64,000 bases of DNA, from positions 1-64,000 of the forward strand of contig NZ_AUID01000007.1 of NCBI RefSeq assembly GCF_000423525.1, given 5' to 3'. The stretch's first letter is position 1. The number at the start of each line of letters is the position of its first letter. The notes under the pieces were generated by a model. The model did not search any database. It saw nothing but the letters and a program-made list of their open reading frames with translations, and was not told the origin of the DNA. Positions 46,439-55,251 of the stretch are shown here, piece after piece. The position numbers and the translations under genes were made by a program. The DNA comes from Proteocatella sphenisci DSM 23131. Its GTDB lineage: Bacteria; Bacillota; Clostridia; Peptostreptococcales; Filifactoraceae.

Positions 46439-47698
46439 TTAAACACTTTCCTCAACTTTGCAAATCTCCGCTCCAAGTCTGGATAGTTTACCTACAAGGT
46501 CAACATATCCTCTTTCTATATGATATATGTTTTTTACAATAGTTTCACCTTCAGCTACAAGTCCGCTTATTACAAGGGCTGCCCCCGCTCTAAGATCTGT
46601 CGCCATAACCTCAGAACCCGTAAGTTTGTCTCTGCCTTCTACGATTGCAGACTTGCCGTTTATCTCTATGTTAGCGCCCATTCTGATTAGCTCTGGCACA
46701 TTCATAAACCTGTTCTCAAACACAGTTTCAGTAATAGTAGATTTGCCTTCTGCCATACACAGCATAGCCATAAACTGCGACTGCATATCAGTTGGAAATC
46801 CAGGATGAGGAAGCGTTTTGATATTTGTAGGCATTATTTTATCAGTGCCTATTACCCTTACCCCATTTTCATGCTCTTCTACTGTGCATCCAACCTCAAT
46901 AAGCTTTGCAACTACCGGTTTTATATGGTCAATTATAACGTTGTCCACAAAAACATCACCCTTTGTCATTGCAGCAGCGACCATATATGTCCCCGCCTCT
47001 ATTCGATCCGGTATAACCGTATGTTCTACAGCTTCGAGTTTTTCAACTCCGGTTATTTTTATAGTGTTAGTTCCAGCACCTCTTACCTTTGCTCCCATCT
47101 TGTTTAGGAAGTTGGCAAGATCAACTATCTCTGGCTCTTCAGCCGCATTTTCTATAGTAGTTATGCCTTCAGCTCTTACAGCTGCCATCATTATGTTCTC
47201 AGTAGCTCCCACAGAAGGAAAGTCCAGATATATCTTGCTTCCTGAAAGTTTTTCCGCATGGGCTTCTACATATCCATGATCTGAAACAATCTCAGCTCCC
47301 ATAGCTCTGAAACCCTTTAGGTGAAGGTCTATAGGTCTTGTTCCTATAGCGCATCCTCCAGGCATGGAAATTTTCGCGGTATTGAATCTGGAAAGAAGCG
47401 ATCCCATAACCAGAAAAGATGCTCTCATCTTGTTCACAAGGTTATAAGGAGCCTCAGTATCTTTTATCTCCCTGGCATCAACTATAAGTGTTTCTCCATC
47501 ATACTCAACCTTTGCACCCAGGTATCTCAAGAGATCCGACATCACACTGACATCTCGAAGATCAGGTACACTTTTTATAACAGACACTCCATCTACGAGC
47601 AGTGTCGCTGCAATTATTGGAAGTACGGCATTCTTTGAACCGCTTATTCTTACTGTTCCTCTAAGAGGCTTGCTCTCTTTCACAACTATATATGCCAC
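46439..47698 (-). CDS. murA: UDP-N-acetylglucosamine 1-carboxyvinyltransferase MurA
   Basis: About 419 residues. The enzyme adds enolpyruvate from PEP to UDP-GlcNAc, the first step of peptidoglycan synthesis. Visible are [15 protein letters not shown] with the catalytic Lys, the loop [17 protein letters not shown] with the catalytic Cys, and [15 protein letters not shown]. The start is probably GTG 47698: the ATG at 47707 touches the AAAGGA site with no spacer, while the GTG sits eight bases past it. The Cys keeps it fosfomycin-sensitive in principle. Confidence 0.95.
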   Translation of the reverse strand: MAYIVVKESKPLRGTVRISGSKNAVLPIIAATLLVDGVSVIKSVPDLRDVSVMSDLLRYLGAKVEYDGETLIVDAREIKDTEAPYNLVNKMRASFLVMGSLLSRFNTAKISMPGGCAIGTRPIDLHLKGFRAMGAEIVSDHGYVEAHAEKLSGSKIYLDFPSVGATENIMMAAVRAEGITTIENAAEEPEIVDLANFLNKMGAKVRGAGTNTIKITGVEKLEAVEHTVIPDRIEAGTYMVAAAMTKGDVFVDNVIIDHIKPVVAKLIEVGCTVEEHENGVRVIGTDKIMPTNIKTLPHPGFPTDMQSQFMAMLCMAEGKSTITETVFENRFMNVPELIRMGANIEINGKSAIVEGRDKLTGSEVMATDLRAGAALVISGLVAEGETIVKNIYHIERGYVDLVGKLSRLGAEICKVEESV

Positions 47699-47816
47699 GA
47701 ATTTCATCCTTTCAAATTCGAATATTCTTATCTAAAATCGTTCCTTTTTTGCTAAAGTAAAATTATACCTGCAGTTATATATTATATCATATTATTATTA
47801 ATATTAAAATGATTTT

Positions 47817-48926
47817 TTATACAATATCTACAGCCCTCTGCTTCTCTATCCTTGCGTCCAGATATCTGACCAAAAGTATGCTGATTATTTTAAACATGGG
47901 TACTGCAAACAGCATGCCCAGCATTCCAAAAAATCCGCCACCGATAAGAATAGACAGTATTATATAAAATGGTGAAATCCCCACCTTATCTCCAAGTATC
48001 TTGGGTCCAATTATATTTCCGTCCACCTGCTGAAGCACCAGTATAAAGATTGCCACCCAAAGCGCCTTGACCGGACTTATAAAAAGAGTTATAAGTACAG
48101 CTGGTATAGCGCCTATAAAGGGTCCAAAATAAGGAATCATATTGGTTACGCCCACTATGGTACTTAGGAGAATTGCATAGGGAGCATTTAGGAGCTTTAG
48201 TCCCGCTAAACAGATAATTCCAATTATAAAGGAATCTATGGTTTTTCCAATGAAAAAGTTAGAAAAAACCTTGTTGCAAAGCTCAAAAAAATCCATAACT
48301 TTAGAAAATCTTTTCTGGCCTGCCATAGCAAGTATAAGTTTTCTGGTTGCAAGAGCAAATGTTTCCTTTTCAGCAAGGACATAAGCCGAAACAATTATAC
48401 CCACAATAAATTTAAGCAGTCCAGAAGTAATTCCTATGACCTTTGTAAGGAGCCCATTTATGGTAAGGTTTAGAAACTCCAGGAGCATGGCAGATATCTC
48501 TGATATATTAGACTGAATATACTCCTGAAGGTTAAGACGTTCCACAAGCGAAAGTTTGAGCAGTGTGGTGTTAAACCAGAGCTGGAGATTCTGTATATAA
48601 TCTGGAAGTTTTTCTATTATATCAAAAAGATTTCTCAGTATTATCGGTGTTACAATAATTATAAAGAGAGTTATAACCCCAAAGAACAAGAGATAGCATA
48701 TAGCCATGGAAAGTGCGCGATGCATCTTGAATTTCTTCTCCAGTTTGACCATGAGCGGATTTAGCACATAAGCTATGGCAAAACCCCAGAAAAATGGGAT
48801 CAGTATACTTATAAGATGTTTAAAATTATTAAATACCCACTGGTAGTTTTCAACGCCCTTATAAATAATTATTATCACCAGTGCCAGAACAATCCAGTTT
48901 AAATTCTTCTTTATCCTGCTAACCAC
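47817..48926 (-). CDS. AI-2E family membrane transporter
   Basis: A 369-residue membrane protein with seven to eight segments and the family motifs FFWGFAIAYVLNPLMVKLEKKF, IVGVTNMIPYFGPFIGAIPAVL, and LQQVDGNIIGPKILGDKVG near the end. The family exports AI-2 in E. coli (TqsA), but members also include Na+/H+ antiporters, so the substrate is open. No luxS gene is in the window. Confidence 0.9.
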   Translation of the reverse strand: MVSRIKKNLNWIVLALVIIIIYKGVENYQWVFNNFKHLISILIPFFWGFAIAYVLNPLMVKLEKKFKMHRALSMAICYLLFFGVITLFIIIVTPIILRNLFDIIEKLPDYIQNLQLWFNTTLLKLSLVERLNLQEYIQSNISEISAMLLEFLNLTINGLLTKVIGITSGLLKFIVGIIVSAYVLAEKETFALATRKLILAMAGQKRFSKVMDFFELCNKVFSNFFIGKTIDSFIIGIICLAGLKLLNAPYAILLSTIVGVTNMIPYFGPFIGAIPAVLITLFISPVKALWVAIFILVLQQVDGNIIGPKILGDKVGISPFYIILSILIGGGFFGMLGMLFAVPMFKIISILLVRYLDARIEKQRAVDIV

Positions 48927-48981
48927 GCCGCCTCCTGTAGAATGTCACATATCACATTCGAGCTATTATAATAATATACAA

Positions 48982-50364
48982 TTAATTTTCTTTTTCCATT
49001 TCTTCCAGCTTTAGAGCCGCTTCAACCATTATAGCACATTCAATTCGTTTTTTCTGCATATCGCATCCCTGCCTGTAGGGCTTCATTACAGTCCCGTTAA
49101 AGTTGTATGCATTTGCATGACATCCGCCAGAGCAGTAGAATTTGGCCCAGCAAGTCTTGCAGTCTTCTTTGGTCTCCACATTACATGCGCTGAACTGATC
49201 AGTAATTTGTACAGGAAAATCTATCTTTTCATCAAAAAGATTTGCCATTTTAAAATCTTCATTTCCAACAAACTGGTGACAAGGATATATGTCTCCATCA
49301 GGGGTTATGGCAAGGTACTCAAGTGCAGCCCCGCACCCAGAGATACGTTTTATAGCGCAAGGGCCTCCACTAAGGTCTATCATATAGTGGAAAAACTTGA
49401 AATTTTTGTCTGTCTTTCTGATTTCCAGATAATCTTTTGCAAATCTGTCGTATTCAGCATTAACTTTTTCAATATCTTCCGGTTTCAGAGCATACTCATT
49501 GTCATTATGATCCACAACCGGCTCCATAGAGGTCAGTTCAAATCCCATATCCCTAAAGTGAAGTACATCTTTTCCAAAATCCATGTTGTGCCTTGTAAAA
49601 GTTCCCCTTATATAGTAAAATTTATCATTTGACCTCTGACTTATGAGCTTTTGAAACTTGGGAACTATGAGGTCATAGCTTCCTTTATCGTTCAAAGTAA
49701 GCCTCATATTATCATTGATTTCTTTTCTTCCGTCCAGGCTCAGCACTACATTATGCATATATTTATTTATATATTCTATTTTTTCATCATCCAAAAGTAC
49801 GCCGTTTGTAGTTATGGTAAATCTGAAATTCTTTCCATTTTCTTCGGCCTTGGAATTTCCATATTCTACAAGCTGCTTAACTACTTCAAAATTAAGAAGG
49901 GGTTCTCCTCCAAAAAAATCCACCTCCAGATTTCTCCTGTTTCCAGAATTGGCAATAAGGTAATCCAGCGCTTTTTGGCCCACTTCAAAACTCATAAGGC
50001 CTTTAGGTCCATTAAAATCTCCCTGGCCTGCAAAACAGTACTTGCACTTGAGGTTGCAGTCATGGGCCATATGAAGACACATAGCTTTCACTACAGGTTT
50101 TCTTGAAAGAAATAAATCCGTGTTCGGAAATATATCATCACTATAAAAAACTCCGGCTTTTTCAAGCTCTTTTAGTTCTTCAAATGCAGTCTTTATATCT
50201 TCTGATTTATAATTATTTAAAAGCCCTTCAAGTGCAGCTTTTTCTCCCAATTCATAATAGTCGAGCACATCATATGCTATGTCATCTACAAGATGAACAG
50301 AACCCGAATTTACATCAAGTAAAAAATTATAAGCATTTTGTCTGAATTTGTGAATTAATTTCAT
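48982..50364 (-). CDS. SCIFF-peptide radical-SAM thioether maturase
   Basis: A 460-residue radical SAM protein with an N-terminal RRE-like region (about 1-85), the SAM cluster site CNLKCKYCFAGQGDF (about 103-117), and the SPASM-type cysteine-rich C-terminus (CAIKRISGCGAALEYLAITPDGDIYPCHQF, CKTCWAKFYCSGGCH). LMSFEVGQKALDYLI, NRRNLEVDFFGGEPLLNFEVV and YYIRGTFTRHN match SCIFF maturases (CteB group) that form thioether links in a six-cysteine peptide. The partner peptide gene, normally next door, is not visible in the flanking 150 bases on either side. Confidence 0.92.
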   Translation of the reverse strand: MKLIHKFRQNAYNFLLDVNSGSVHLVDDIAYDVLDYYELGEKAALEGLLNNYKSEDIKTAFEELKELEKAGVFYSDDIFPNTDLFLSRKPVVKAMCLHMAHDCNLKCKYCFAGQGDFNGPKGLMSFEVGQKALDYLIANSGNRRNLEVDFFGGEPLLNFEVVKQLVEYGNSKAEENGKNFRFTITTNGVLLDDEKIEYINKYMHNVVLSLDGRKEINDNMRLTLNDKGSYDLIVPKFQKLISQRSNDKFYYIRGTFTRHNMDFGKDVLHFRDMGFELTSMEPVVDHNDNEYALKPEDIEKVNAEYDRFAKDYLEIRKTDKNFKFFHYMIDLSGGPCAIKRISGCGAALEYLAITPDGDIYPCHQFVGNEDFKMANLFDEKIDFPVQITDQFSACNVETKEDCKTCWAKFYCSGGCHANAYNFNGTVMKPYRQGCDMQKKRIECAIMVEAALKLEEMEKEN

Positions 50365-50526
50365 TTTATTCTCCTAAAACTATTCTATTTTTATATAACA
50401 TCCCTAATATGATATTATATAACAAAAATAGAAACTGTGATATAAAATTTGTAGAAAAGGAGTGGCAAATTTGCTATAATTATAAGAGCAAATAATAATT
50501 AATTTTAAAACGAATTGAGGATACGA

Positions 50527-51381
50527 ATGATATTATCAGGAAAAGGCTGCGAACTAATGATTCCAGAGTGTGATCTCAAGGACATAAAAGACATAGAGCG
50601 CAGCATAATAAAAAAATACAGAAAGCATCTTTGGTCTCCTTTTATGAGAGCTGTAAGAGACTTTGAGATGATAAAAGAAAACGACCGTATAGCCGTAACT
50701 GTATCAGGTGGAAAAGACAGTCTCATAATGGCCAAGCTCTTCCAGGAGCTTCACCGCCATAGCCAGATTCCTTTTGAGCTCGAATTTATAGCAATGAATC
50801 CAGGATTTTATGATACAAACAAAAATCAGCTTCTTAAAAACTGCGACCATCTGGAAATCCCCGTAAATATTTTTGACACCAATATATTTGAGGTTGCAGG
50901 GAAAATTGCAGGAGACAACCCATGCTATATGTGCGCAAAAATGAGAAGAGGAGCCCTCTACAACAAAGCCGAAGAACTGGGATGCAACAAGATGGCTCTG
51001 GGCCATCACTATGACGATGTAATAGAGACAATTATGATGAACATCCTCTATGCCGGAAGTTTCAAGACCATGATGCCAAAGCTCAAGTCCACAAATTTCT
51101 CAGGCATGGAAATAATAAGACCCCTTTATTATATAAGAGAAGATGCCATAAAAAGATATACCAAAAACAATGGCATCCTTGCAATGAACTGCGGGTGTGC
51201 AGTTGCCGCCGGAAAAATAGCTACCACAAGATATGAAATCAAAGACCTTATAGAAAATATGAAAAAGACCAATCCCAACGTGGAAAAATCTATTTTCAAA
51301 TCCGCACAAAACATAAATCTTGATGCATGTATAGCCTGGCAGCGCAATGATCAAAAAGAAAATTTTCTCCATAACTACTAA
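50527..51381 (+). CDS. TtcA/TilS-like PP-loop ATPase
   Basis: About 284 residues, a PP-loop ATP pyrophosphatase with SGGKDSLIMAKLFQE (about 59-73), CYMCAKMRRGALYN with a CxxC, and GHHYDDVIETIMMN. These are features of TtcA-type enzymes, which thiolate tRNA C32 with an Fe-S cluster. A third cysteine pair lies in MNCGCAVAAGKI. It is shorter than classical TtcA at the C-terminus and its tRNA substrate is not settled. ATG 50527 follows GAGG by six bases; the TTG at 50515 is less likely. Confidence 0.85.
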   Translation: MILSGKGCELMIPECDLKDIKDIERSIIKKYRKHLWSPFMRAVRDFEMIKENDRIAVTVSGGKDSLIMAKLFQELHRHSQIPFELEFIAMNPGFYDTNKNQLLKNCDHLEIPVNIFDTNIFEVAGKIAGDNPCYMCAKMRRGALYNKAEELGCNKMALGHHYDDVIETIMMNILYAGSFKTMMPKLKSTNFSGMEIIRPLYYIREDAIKRYTKNNGILAMNCGCAVAAGKIATTRYEIKDLIENMKKTNPNVEKSIFKSAQNINLDACIAWQRNDQKENFLHNY

Positions 51382-51470
51382 ATATAGTGGAAAATTTTGA
51401 TTAGGAATTCAAACTTTGTGTTATAATTAGAATATATAGAAAATTAAAGCATCCACGAGGAGGGTTTCAT

Positions 51471-51803
51471 ATGTCAAAACTTATAATAGCCATAGTACAC
51501 AACGATGATGTTCACAGACTCCGTATTTCTTTAATAGAAAACGACTTCAGGGTTACCAAACTTTCCACAAGTGGTGGTTTTCTTAAATCCGAAAACTCCA
51601 CACTTCTTATAGGTGTAGAAGATGAACGCCTGCAGACAGCCCTCGACACAATCACTAATATATGTAAAACCAGAAGCGAACTGGTGGCATCTCCAATATC
51701 AGAGTTCTTTAACGCAGGGTCTCATATAGGGCTTCCTCTTGAAGTTACAGTAGGTGGCGCAACTATCTTCGTTATTGACGTAGACCAGTTTATAAAAGTA
51801 TAA
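51471..51803 (+). CDS. darA: Cyclic-di-AMP receptor (DarA/PstA type)
   Basis: A 110-residue PII-like protein: LIIAIVHNDDVHRLRISLIENDFRVTKLSTSGGFLKSENSTLLIGV, then LEVTVGGATIFVIDVDQF. The N-terminal strand and the T-loop TSGGFL match DarA, which binds c-di-AMP as a trimer. The partner pathway is unknown in any organism. AGGAGGG precedes ATG. The TtcA-like gene ends 89 bases upstream; TSUP follows 21 bases downstream. Confidence 0.93.
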   Translation: MSKLIIAIVHNDDVHRLRISLIENDFRVTKLSTSGGFLKSENSTLLIGVEDERLQTALDTITNICKTRSELVASPISEFFNAGSHIGLPLEVTVGGATIFVIDVDQFIKV

Positions 51804-51824
51804 CAAGTAAAAAGGATATCATAT

Positions 51825-52574
51825 ATGGCCAGTCTTATATTTCTGATAATAGCCTGCTTTGTAGCAGCATTTATAGACGCAGTAGCTGGTGGCGGGGGGT
51901 TAATAAGCCTTCCCGCCTATTTGATTGCAGGTTTTCCTCCCCACATGGCCCTTGGAACAAACAAGTTCTCCTCATCCTGGGGATCTCTTTTTGCCACAGC
52001 AAAATTTGCAAAAGATGGAAAGATAGACTTTTCCCTTATTAAATTCATGGTCCCACTTTCATTCATAGGGGCAGTGCTGGGAGTAAAATCTGTACTCTTG
52101 ATAGATCAGAGTTTTCTTGGACCAGTAGTAATGCTTATGATTCTTTTTGTTGGATTATATACTATGTTTTCCAAGTCCCTTGGAAGAACAAACCACTATA
52201 GGGGAGCAACTAAACAAAGCACAGCAGTCGGAATGCTATTGGCCTTCCTGCTTGGCTTTTATGACGGTTTCTTTGGTCCAGGTACAGGCACATTTATAAT
52301 ATTTGGACTTATGTACATATTCAAATTCGACTTTGTCCATGCCAACGGCAATGCCAAGGCCTTAAACCTCACAAGTAACATAGCCTCACTTATAACTTTT
52401 GCAATAAGTGGCAAAATAAAATATACTATCGGAATACCCGTGGCAATTGCAATGATAGCAGGAGGCCAGCTCGGTGCAAGAGCAGCAGTCAAAAACGGCT
52501 ACAAGCTTATAAAACCAGTATTTCTTGTCATGGCTTTTGGCGCATTTGCAAAGCTGCTTTACGCCTATCTATAA
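51825..52574 (+). CDS. TSUP-family (TauE/SafE) membrane transporter
   Basis: A 249-residue, roughly eight-segment membrane protein with the TSUP repeats AAFIDAVAGGGGLISLPAYLIAG and GFYDGFFGPGTGTFIIFGL. The family exports sulfite, sulfonates or organosulfur anions, with substrates varying widely. It follows darA closely and precedes the T-box leader. Substrate not assigned. Confidence 0.9.
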   Translation: MASLIFLIIACFVAAFIDAVAGGGGLISLPAYLIAGFPPHMALGTNKFSSSWGSLFATAKFAKDGKIDFSLIKFMVPLSFIGAVLGVKSVLLIDQSFLGPVVMLMILFVGLYTMFSKSLGRTNHYRGATKQSTAVGMLLAFLLGFYDGFFGPGTGTFIIFGLMYIFKFDFVHANGNAKALNLTSNIASLITFAISGKIKYTIGIPVAIAMIAGGQLGARAAVKNGYKLIKPVFLVMAFGAFAKLLYAYL

Positions 52575-52615
52575 AAAAAATCTCAAAAATTTAAAAATTT
52601 CTTTTTGAAAAAGTA

Positions 52616-52644
52616 TTGACAAAAACAAGATACGAGTGTAAGAT
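52616..52644 (+). promoter_or_regulatory. Promoter of the T-box amino-acid transporter operon
   Basis: TTGACA (52616-52621), 17 bases, TAAGAT (52639-52644). A consensus -35 and reasonable -10; transcription should start near 52651. Confidence 0.8.
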
Positions 52645-52650
52645 GATAAA

Positions 52651-52972
52651 AAACTAAATTGTCCAAAAATTTAAAGGCTTTGATAAGAAATAGTAGATAT
52701 AATTAATTCCTAAAGAGAGGTTCTGCCTGGTGAAAAGAACTGGATAGATTATATTGAACACATCTTTGAGCTGTTCACCCAAATGCCCTGCGCAGAGTAG
52801 ACTGAACCGGTAAATGCATCCGTTACCAAATGCTGGAGTATCTTTATATCATATTTATCTGATGTTTACGTACTTTAAGAGGCAGATTTTGTGAAGAATC
52901 TGCAAATAAAGGTGGAACCACGCGAGCAAAAGCTTTCGTCCTTTGACATAGTCATAGGATGAGGGCTTTTTT
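52651..52972 (+). promoter_or_regulatory. T-box leader riboswitch
   Basis: The leader has the stem I apex (GGTTCT...GGTG...AGAACT at about 52719-52741), a specifier region GAACACATCTTTGAG (52756-52770), a stem III hairpin GCAGATT/AATCTGC, the T-box AAGGTGGAACCACG (52909-52922), and a terminator (about 52931-52970) with TTTTTTT. The specifier is CAC (His) by alignment to a glycyl T-box pattern I remember, or ACA (Thr) if shifted. The T-box UGGA pairs with a tRNA whose discriminator base is U, which argues against His. It should let uncharged tRNA switch on the amino-acid ABC transporter that follows. Confidence 0.93.
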
Positions 52973-53049
52973 TAATACCGATTAAAAATTGACATTTATT
53001 GTTAACCCCACTTAATTTAATTAAAGCAAACTCAAAAAGGAGAAAAATC

Positions 53050-53862
53050 ATGAAAAAAATCAAAAGATTTATGGCAGTAACAGCAGCAGTATTAACTATG
53101 GTAACAGGATTCACAGCATGTTCAAGTACAGACCAAACAGCTTCTGCCGATACATGGGCAGACCTTGAAGCCCAGGGATACTTTACAATGGGACTCGATG
53201 ATACATTTGCCCCAATGGGATTTAGAGATGCAGACGGAAACCTTACAGGCTTTGACGTGGACCTTGCTCAAGAAGTCGCAGACAGAATAGGCCTGGAAGT
53301 AAAGATGCAGCCCATAGACTGGTCCATGAAAGAAACAGAGCTTAACGCAGGAAACATAGACGTAATCTGGAACGGATATACCATCACAGATGCCAGAAAA
53401 GAAAAAGTCAACTTTTCAACCCCATACCTCAACAACAGACAGATTATAGTGACACTTGCAGACAGCCCGGTAAATACAAAATCAGATCTTGCAGGACTCA
53501 ATGTTGCCGTTCAAAAAGAATCAAGCGCATACGAAGCAGTAATTGCAGATGCCGAATTTACAGCATCACTAAATGACTCAGAGCCAATCCAGTTTGATAC
53601 CAACAACGAAGCCTTCATGGATCTTGAAGCTGGAAGAACAGATGCCATAGTAGTTGACGAAGTACTGGCAAGATACTACATGAAACTTAGAGGACAGGAA
53701 AACTACAAAGTACTAGAAGATAATTTTGGTGAAGAAGAGTACGCAGTGGGTATAAGAAAATCAGATGCCCTGCTTCTTGAAAAAATCAATGCAGCTTTTG
53801 AAGAAATGCAAGCAGATGGAACCTACACACAAATAAATGATAAATGGTTCTCAGAAAATTAA
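53050..53862 (+). CDS. Polar amino-acid ABC transporter, substrate-binding lipoprotein
   Basis: About 271 residues. A lipoprotein signal (MKKIKRFMAVTAAVLTMVTG with FTAC) precedes a family 3 binding fold with MGFRDADGNLTGFDVDLAQEVA, ELNAGNIDVIWNGYTITDARK and PYLNNRQIIV. The order of genes (binding protein, permease, ATPase) is that of cystine, histidine or glutamine uptake systems. The T-box leader shows control by an amino acid, probably that which is transported. ATG 53050 has AGGAG; a longer frame at 52999 has no site. Confidence 0.93.
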   Translation: MKKIKRFMAVTAAVLTMVTGFTACSSTDQTASADTWADLEAQGYFTMGLDDTFAPMGFRDADGNLTGFDVDLAQEVADRIGLEVKMQPIDWSMKETELNAGNIDVIWNGYTITDARKEKVNFSTPYLNNRQIIVTLADSPVNTKSDLAGLNVAVQKESSAYEAVIADAEFTASLNDSEPIQFDTNNEAFMDLEAGRTDAIVVDEVLARYYMKLRGQENYKVLEDNFGEEEYAVGIRKSDALLLEKINAAFEEMQADGTYTQINDKWFSEN

Positions 53863-53884
53863 TATAATCTAAACAGGAGGAAAC

Positions 53885-54526
53885 ATGGAAACTATAATAC
53901 TGCTACTACCCTCAATGCTGGACGGCCTTAAAACCACCCTGACACTGTCAGTAATAACTTTGGCTGTATCTCTGCCCTTATCGGTAATAGTGGCGCTCCT
54001 GAAGATGTCCAGAGCTAAAACTTTAAAATATATTACCTCAGCATATATATACGTAATGCGAGGCACCCCGCTGCTACTTCAGCTGATGTTTGTATTCTTT
54101 GGCCTTCCCTACATGAATATAGTCCTTCAAAGAGAAACCGCAGCAGGTCTTGCCTTTATACTAAACTACACCGCTTACTTTGCTGAAATCGTAAGAGGTG
54201 GACTTCAGGGAATTGACAAGGGCCAGTACGAAGCTGCAAAGATACTTGGCATGAGTAAAAAGAACACCTTCTTTAAGATAGTGCTGCCACAGGTCATAAA
54301 GGCCATACTCCCAGCCATGGGAAACGAGACTATAACCCTTATAAAAGATACTTCTCTTGTGTACATCCTTGGCCTGGGCGATTTGCTAAGAGCAGGCAAG
54401 ATAGCTGCAAATACCTTCTCATCCATGATTCCATTCATGATGGTCGGACTTATATACCTGACAGTCATAGCTGTCCTGTCAAGAGCCTTTGACCTTATGG
54501 AAAAACACTTTGGATATTATGAATAG
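53885..54526 (+). CDS. Polar amino-acid ABC transporter, permease
   Basis: A 213-residue, five-segment permease of the HisM/GlnP family. EAA loop is GIDKGQYEAAKILGMSKKNTFFKIVLPQ, and VMRGTPLLLQLMFVFFG with INYTAYFAEIVRGGLQ-like NYTAYFAEIVRGGLQG is the conserved entry motif. Only one permease gene is present, so a homodimer is likely. 22 bases after the binding protein, with an AGGAGG site. Confidence 0.95.
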   Translation: METIILLLPSMLDGLKTTLTLSVITLAVSLPLSVIVALLKMSRAKTLKYITSAYIYVMRGTPLLLQLMFVFFGLPYMNIVLQRETAAGLAFILNYTAYFAEIVRGGLQGIDKGQYEAAKILGMSKKNTFFKIVLPQVIKAILPAMGNETITLIKDTSLVYILGLGDLLRAGKIAANTFSSMIPFMMVGLIYLTVIAVLSRAFDLMEKHFGYYE

Positions 54527-54535
54527 GAGGATCTC

Positions 54536-55168
54536 ATGCTTGAAGTAAAGAATCTTAATAAAAAATTTGGAAAGCTGCAGGTACTGACAGATGTATCACT
54601 CAAGGCTTACAGCAAGGAGATCCTTTGCATAAGAGGAGAGTCCGGAGCTGGGAAAACCACCCTTATAAGATGTATCTGTAACCTTGAAACTTATGACAGT
54701 GGGGAAATAACAATAGATGGCGATTCCAGAAGTGAATTTGTCCAAGAAAAAGTGGGTCTGGTTTTTCAAAGTTTTAATCTTTTTCCCCACCTGAGTATAA
54801 TCGACAACCTCACCATCTCCCCGGTTTCTCAAAAGGCAATGACCAGGGCCGAGGCCCAAAAAAGAGCAAGAGAGCTCCTTAGTAAGCTGGGCATAGACTC
54901 CAAAGAAAACAACTACCCCTTTGAGCTGTCCGGTGGCCAAAAGCAAAGAGTTGCAATAGCGAGGGCCTGTATGTTAAATCCCAAAGTCCTGTGCTTTGAC
55001 GAACCCACCTCAGCCCTTGACAACAAAACTACGCAAGGCATTGCCAGCATCCTCAGAGACCTGGCTCAAGAAGGGATGTGCATAATAGTTATATCACATG
55101 ACAATGACTTTTGTGACATGGTAGCCACCAGGCAACTCCACATGGTCAGCTCAAAACTTATCAACTAA
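54536..55168 (+). CDS. Polar amino-acid ABC transporter, ATPase
   Basis: A 210-residue ABC ATPase with GESGAGKTT, VFQSFNLFPHLSIIDNL (Q-loop), [17 protein letters not shown], and VLCFDEPTSALDN, SHDNDF as switch. It is about 30 residues shorter than HisP/GlnQ proteins at the C-terminus but keeps all motifs. It starts nine bases after the permease and ends in a shared terminator. Confidence 0.95.
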   Translation: MLEVKNLNKKFGKLQVLTDVSLKAYSKEILCIRGESGAGKTTLIRCICNLETYDSGEITIDGDSRSEFVQEKVGLVFQSFNLFPHLSIIDNLTISPVSQKAMTRAEAQKRARELLSKLGIDSKENNYPFELSGGQKQRVAIARACMLNPKVLCFDEPTSALDNKTTQGIASILRDLAQEGMCIIVISHDNDFCDMVATRQLHMVSSKLIN

Positions 55169-55184
55169 AACTACAGATACCCAT

Positions 55185-55232
55185 AAAAAATCAGGCCCTC
55201 TAACCTAAAAGTTGGAAGACCTGATTTTTTTA
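55185..55232. terminator. Bidirectional terminator after the ABC operon
   Basis: AAAATCAGG (around 55187-55195) pairs with CCTGATTTTTT (55220-55230). It is followed by T-run on the plus strand and preceded by A-run that serves the convergent cls gene. Confidence 0.82.
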
Positions 55233-55251
55233 TTATTTATTTCATATTTTT

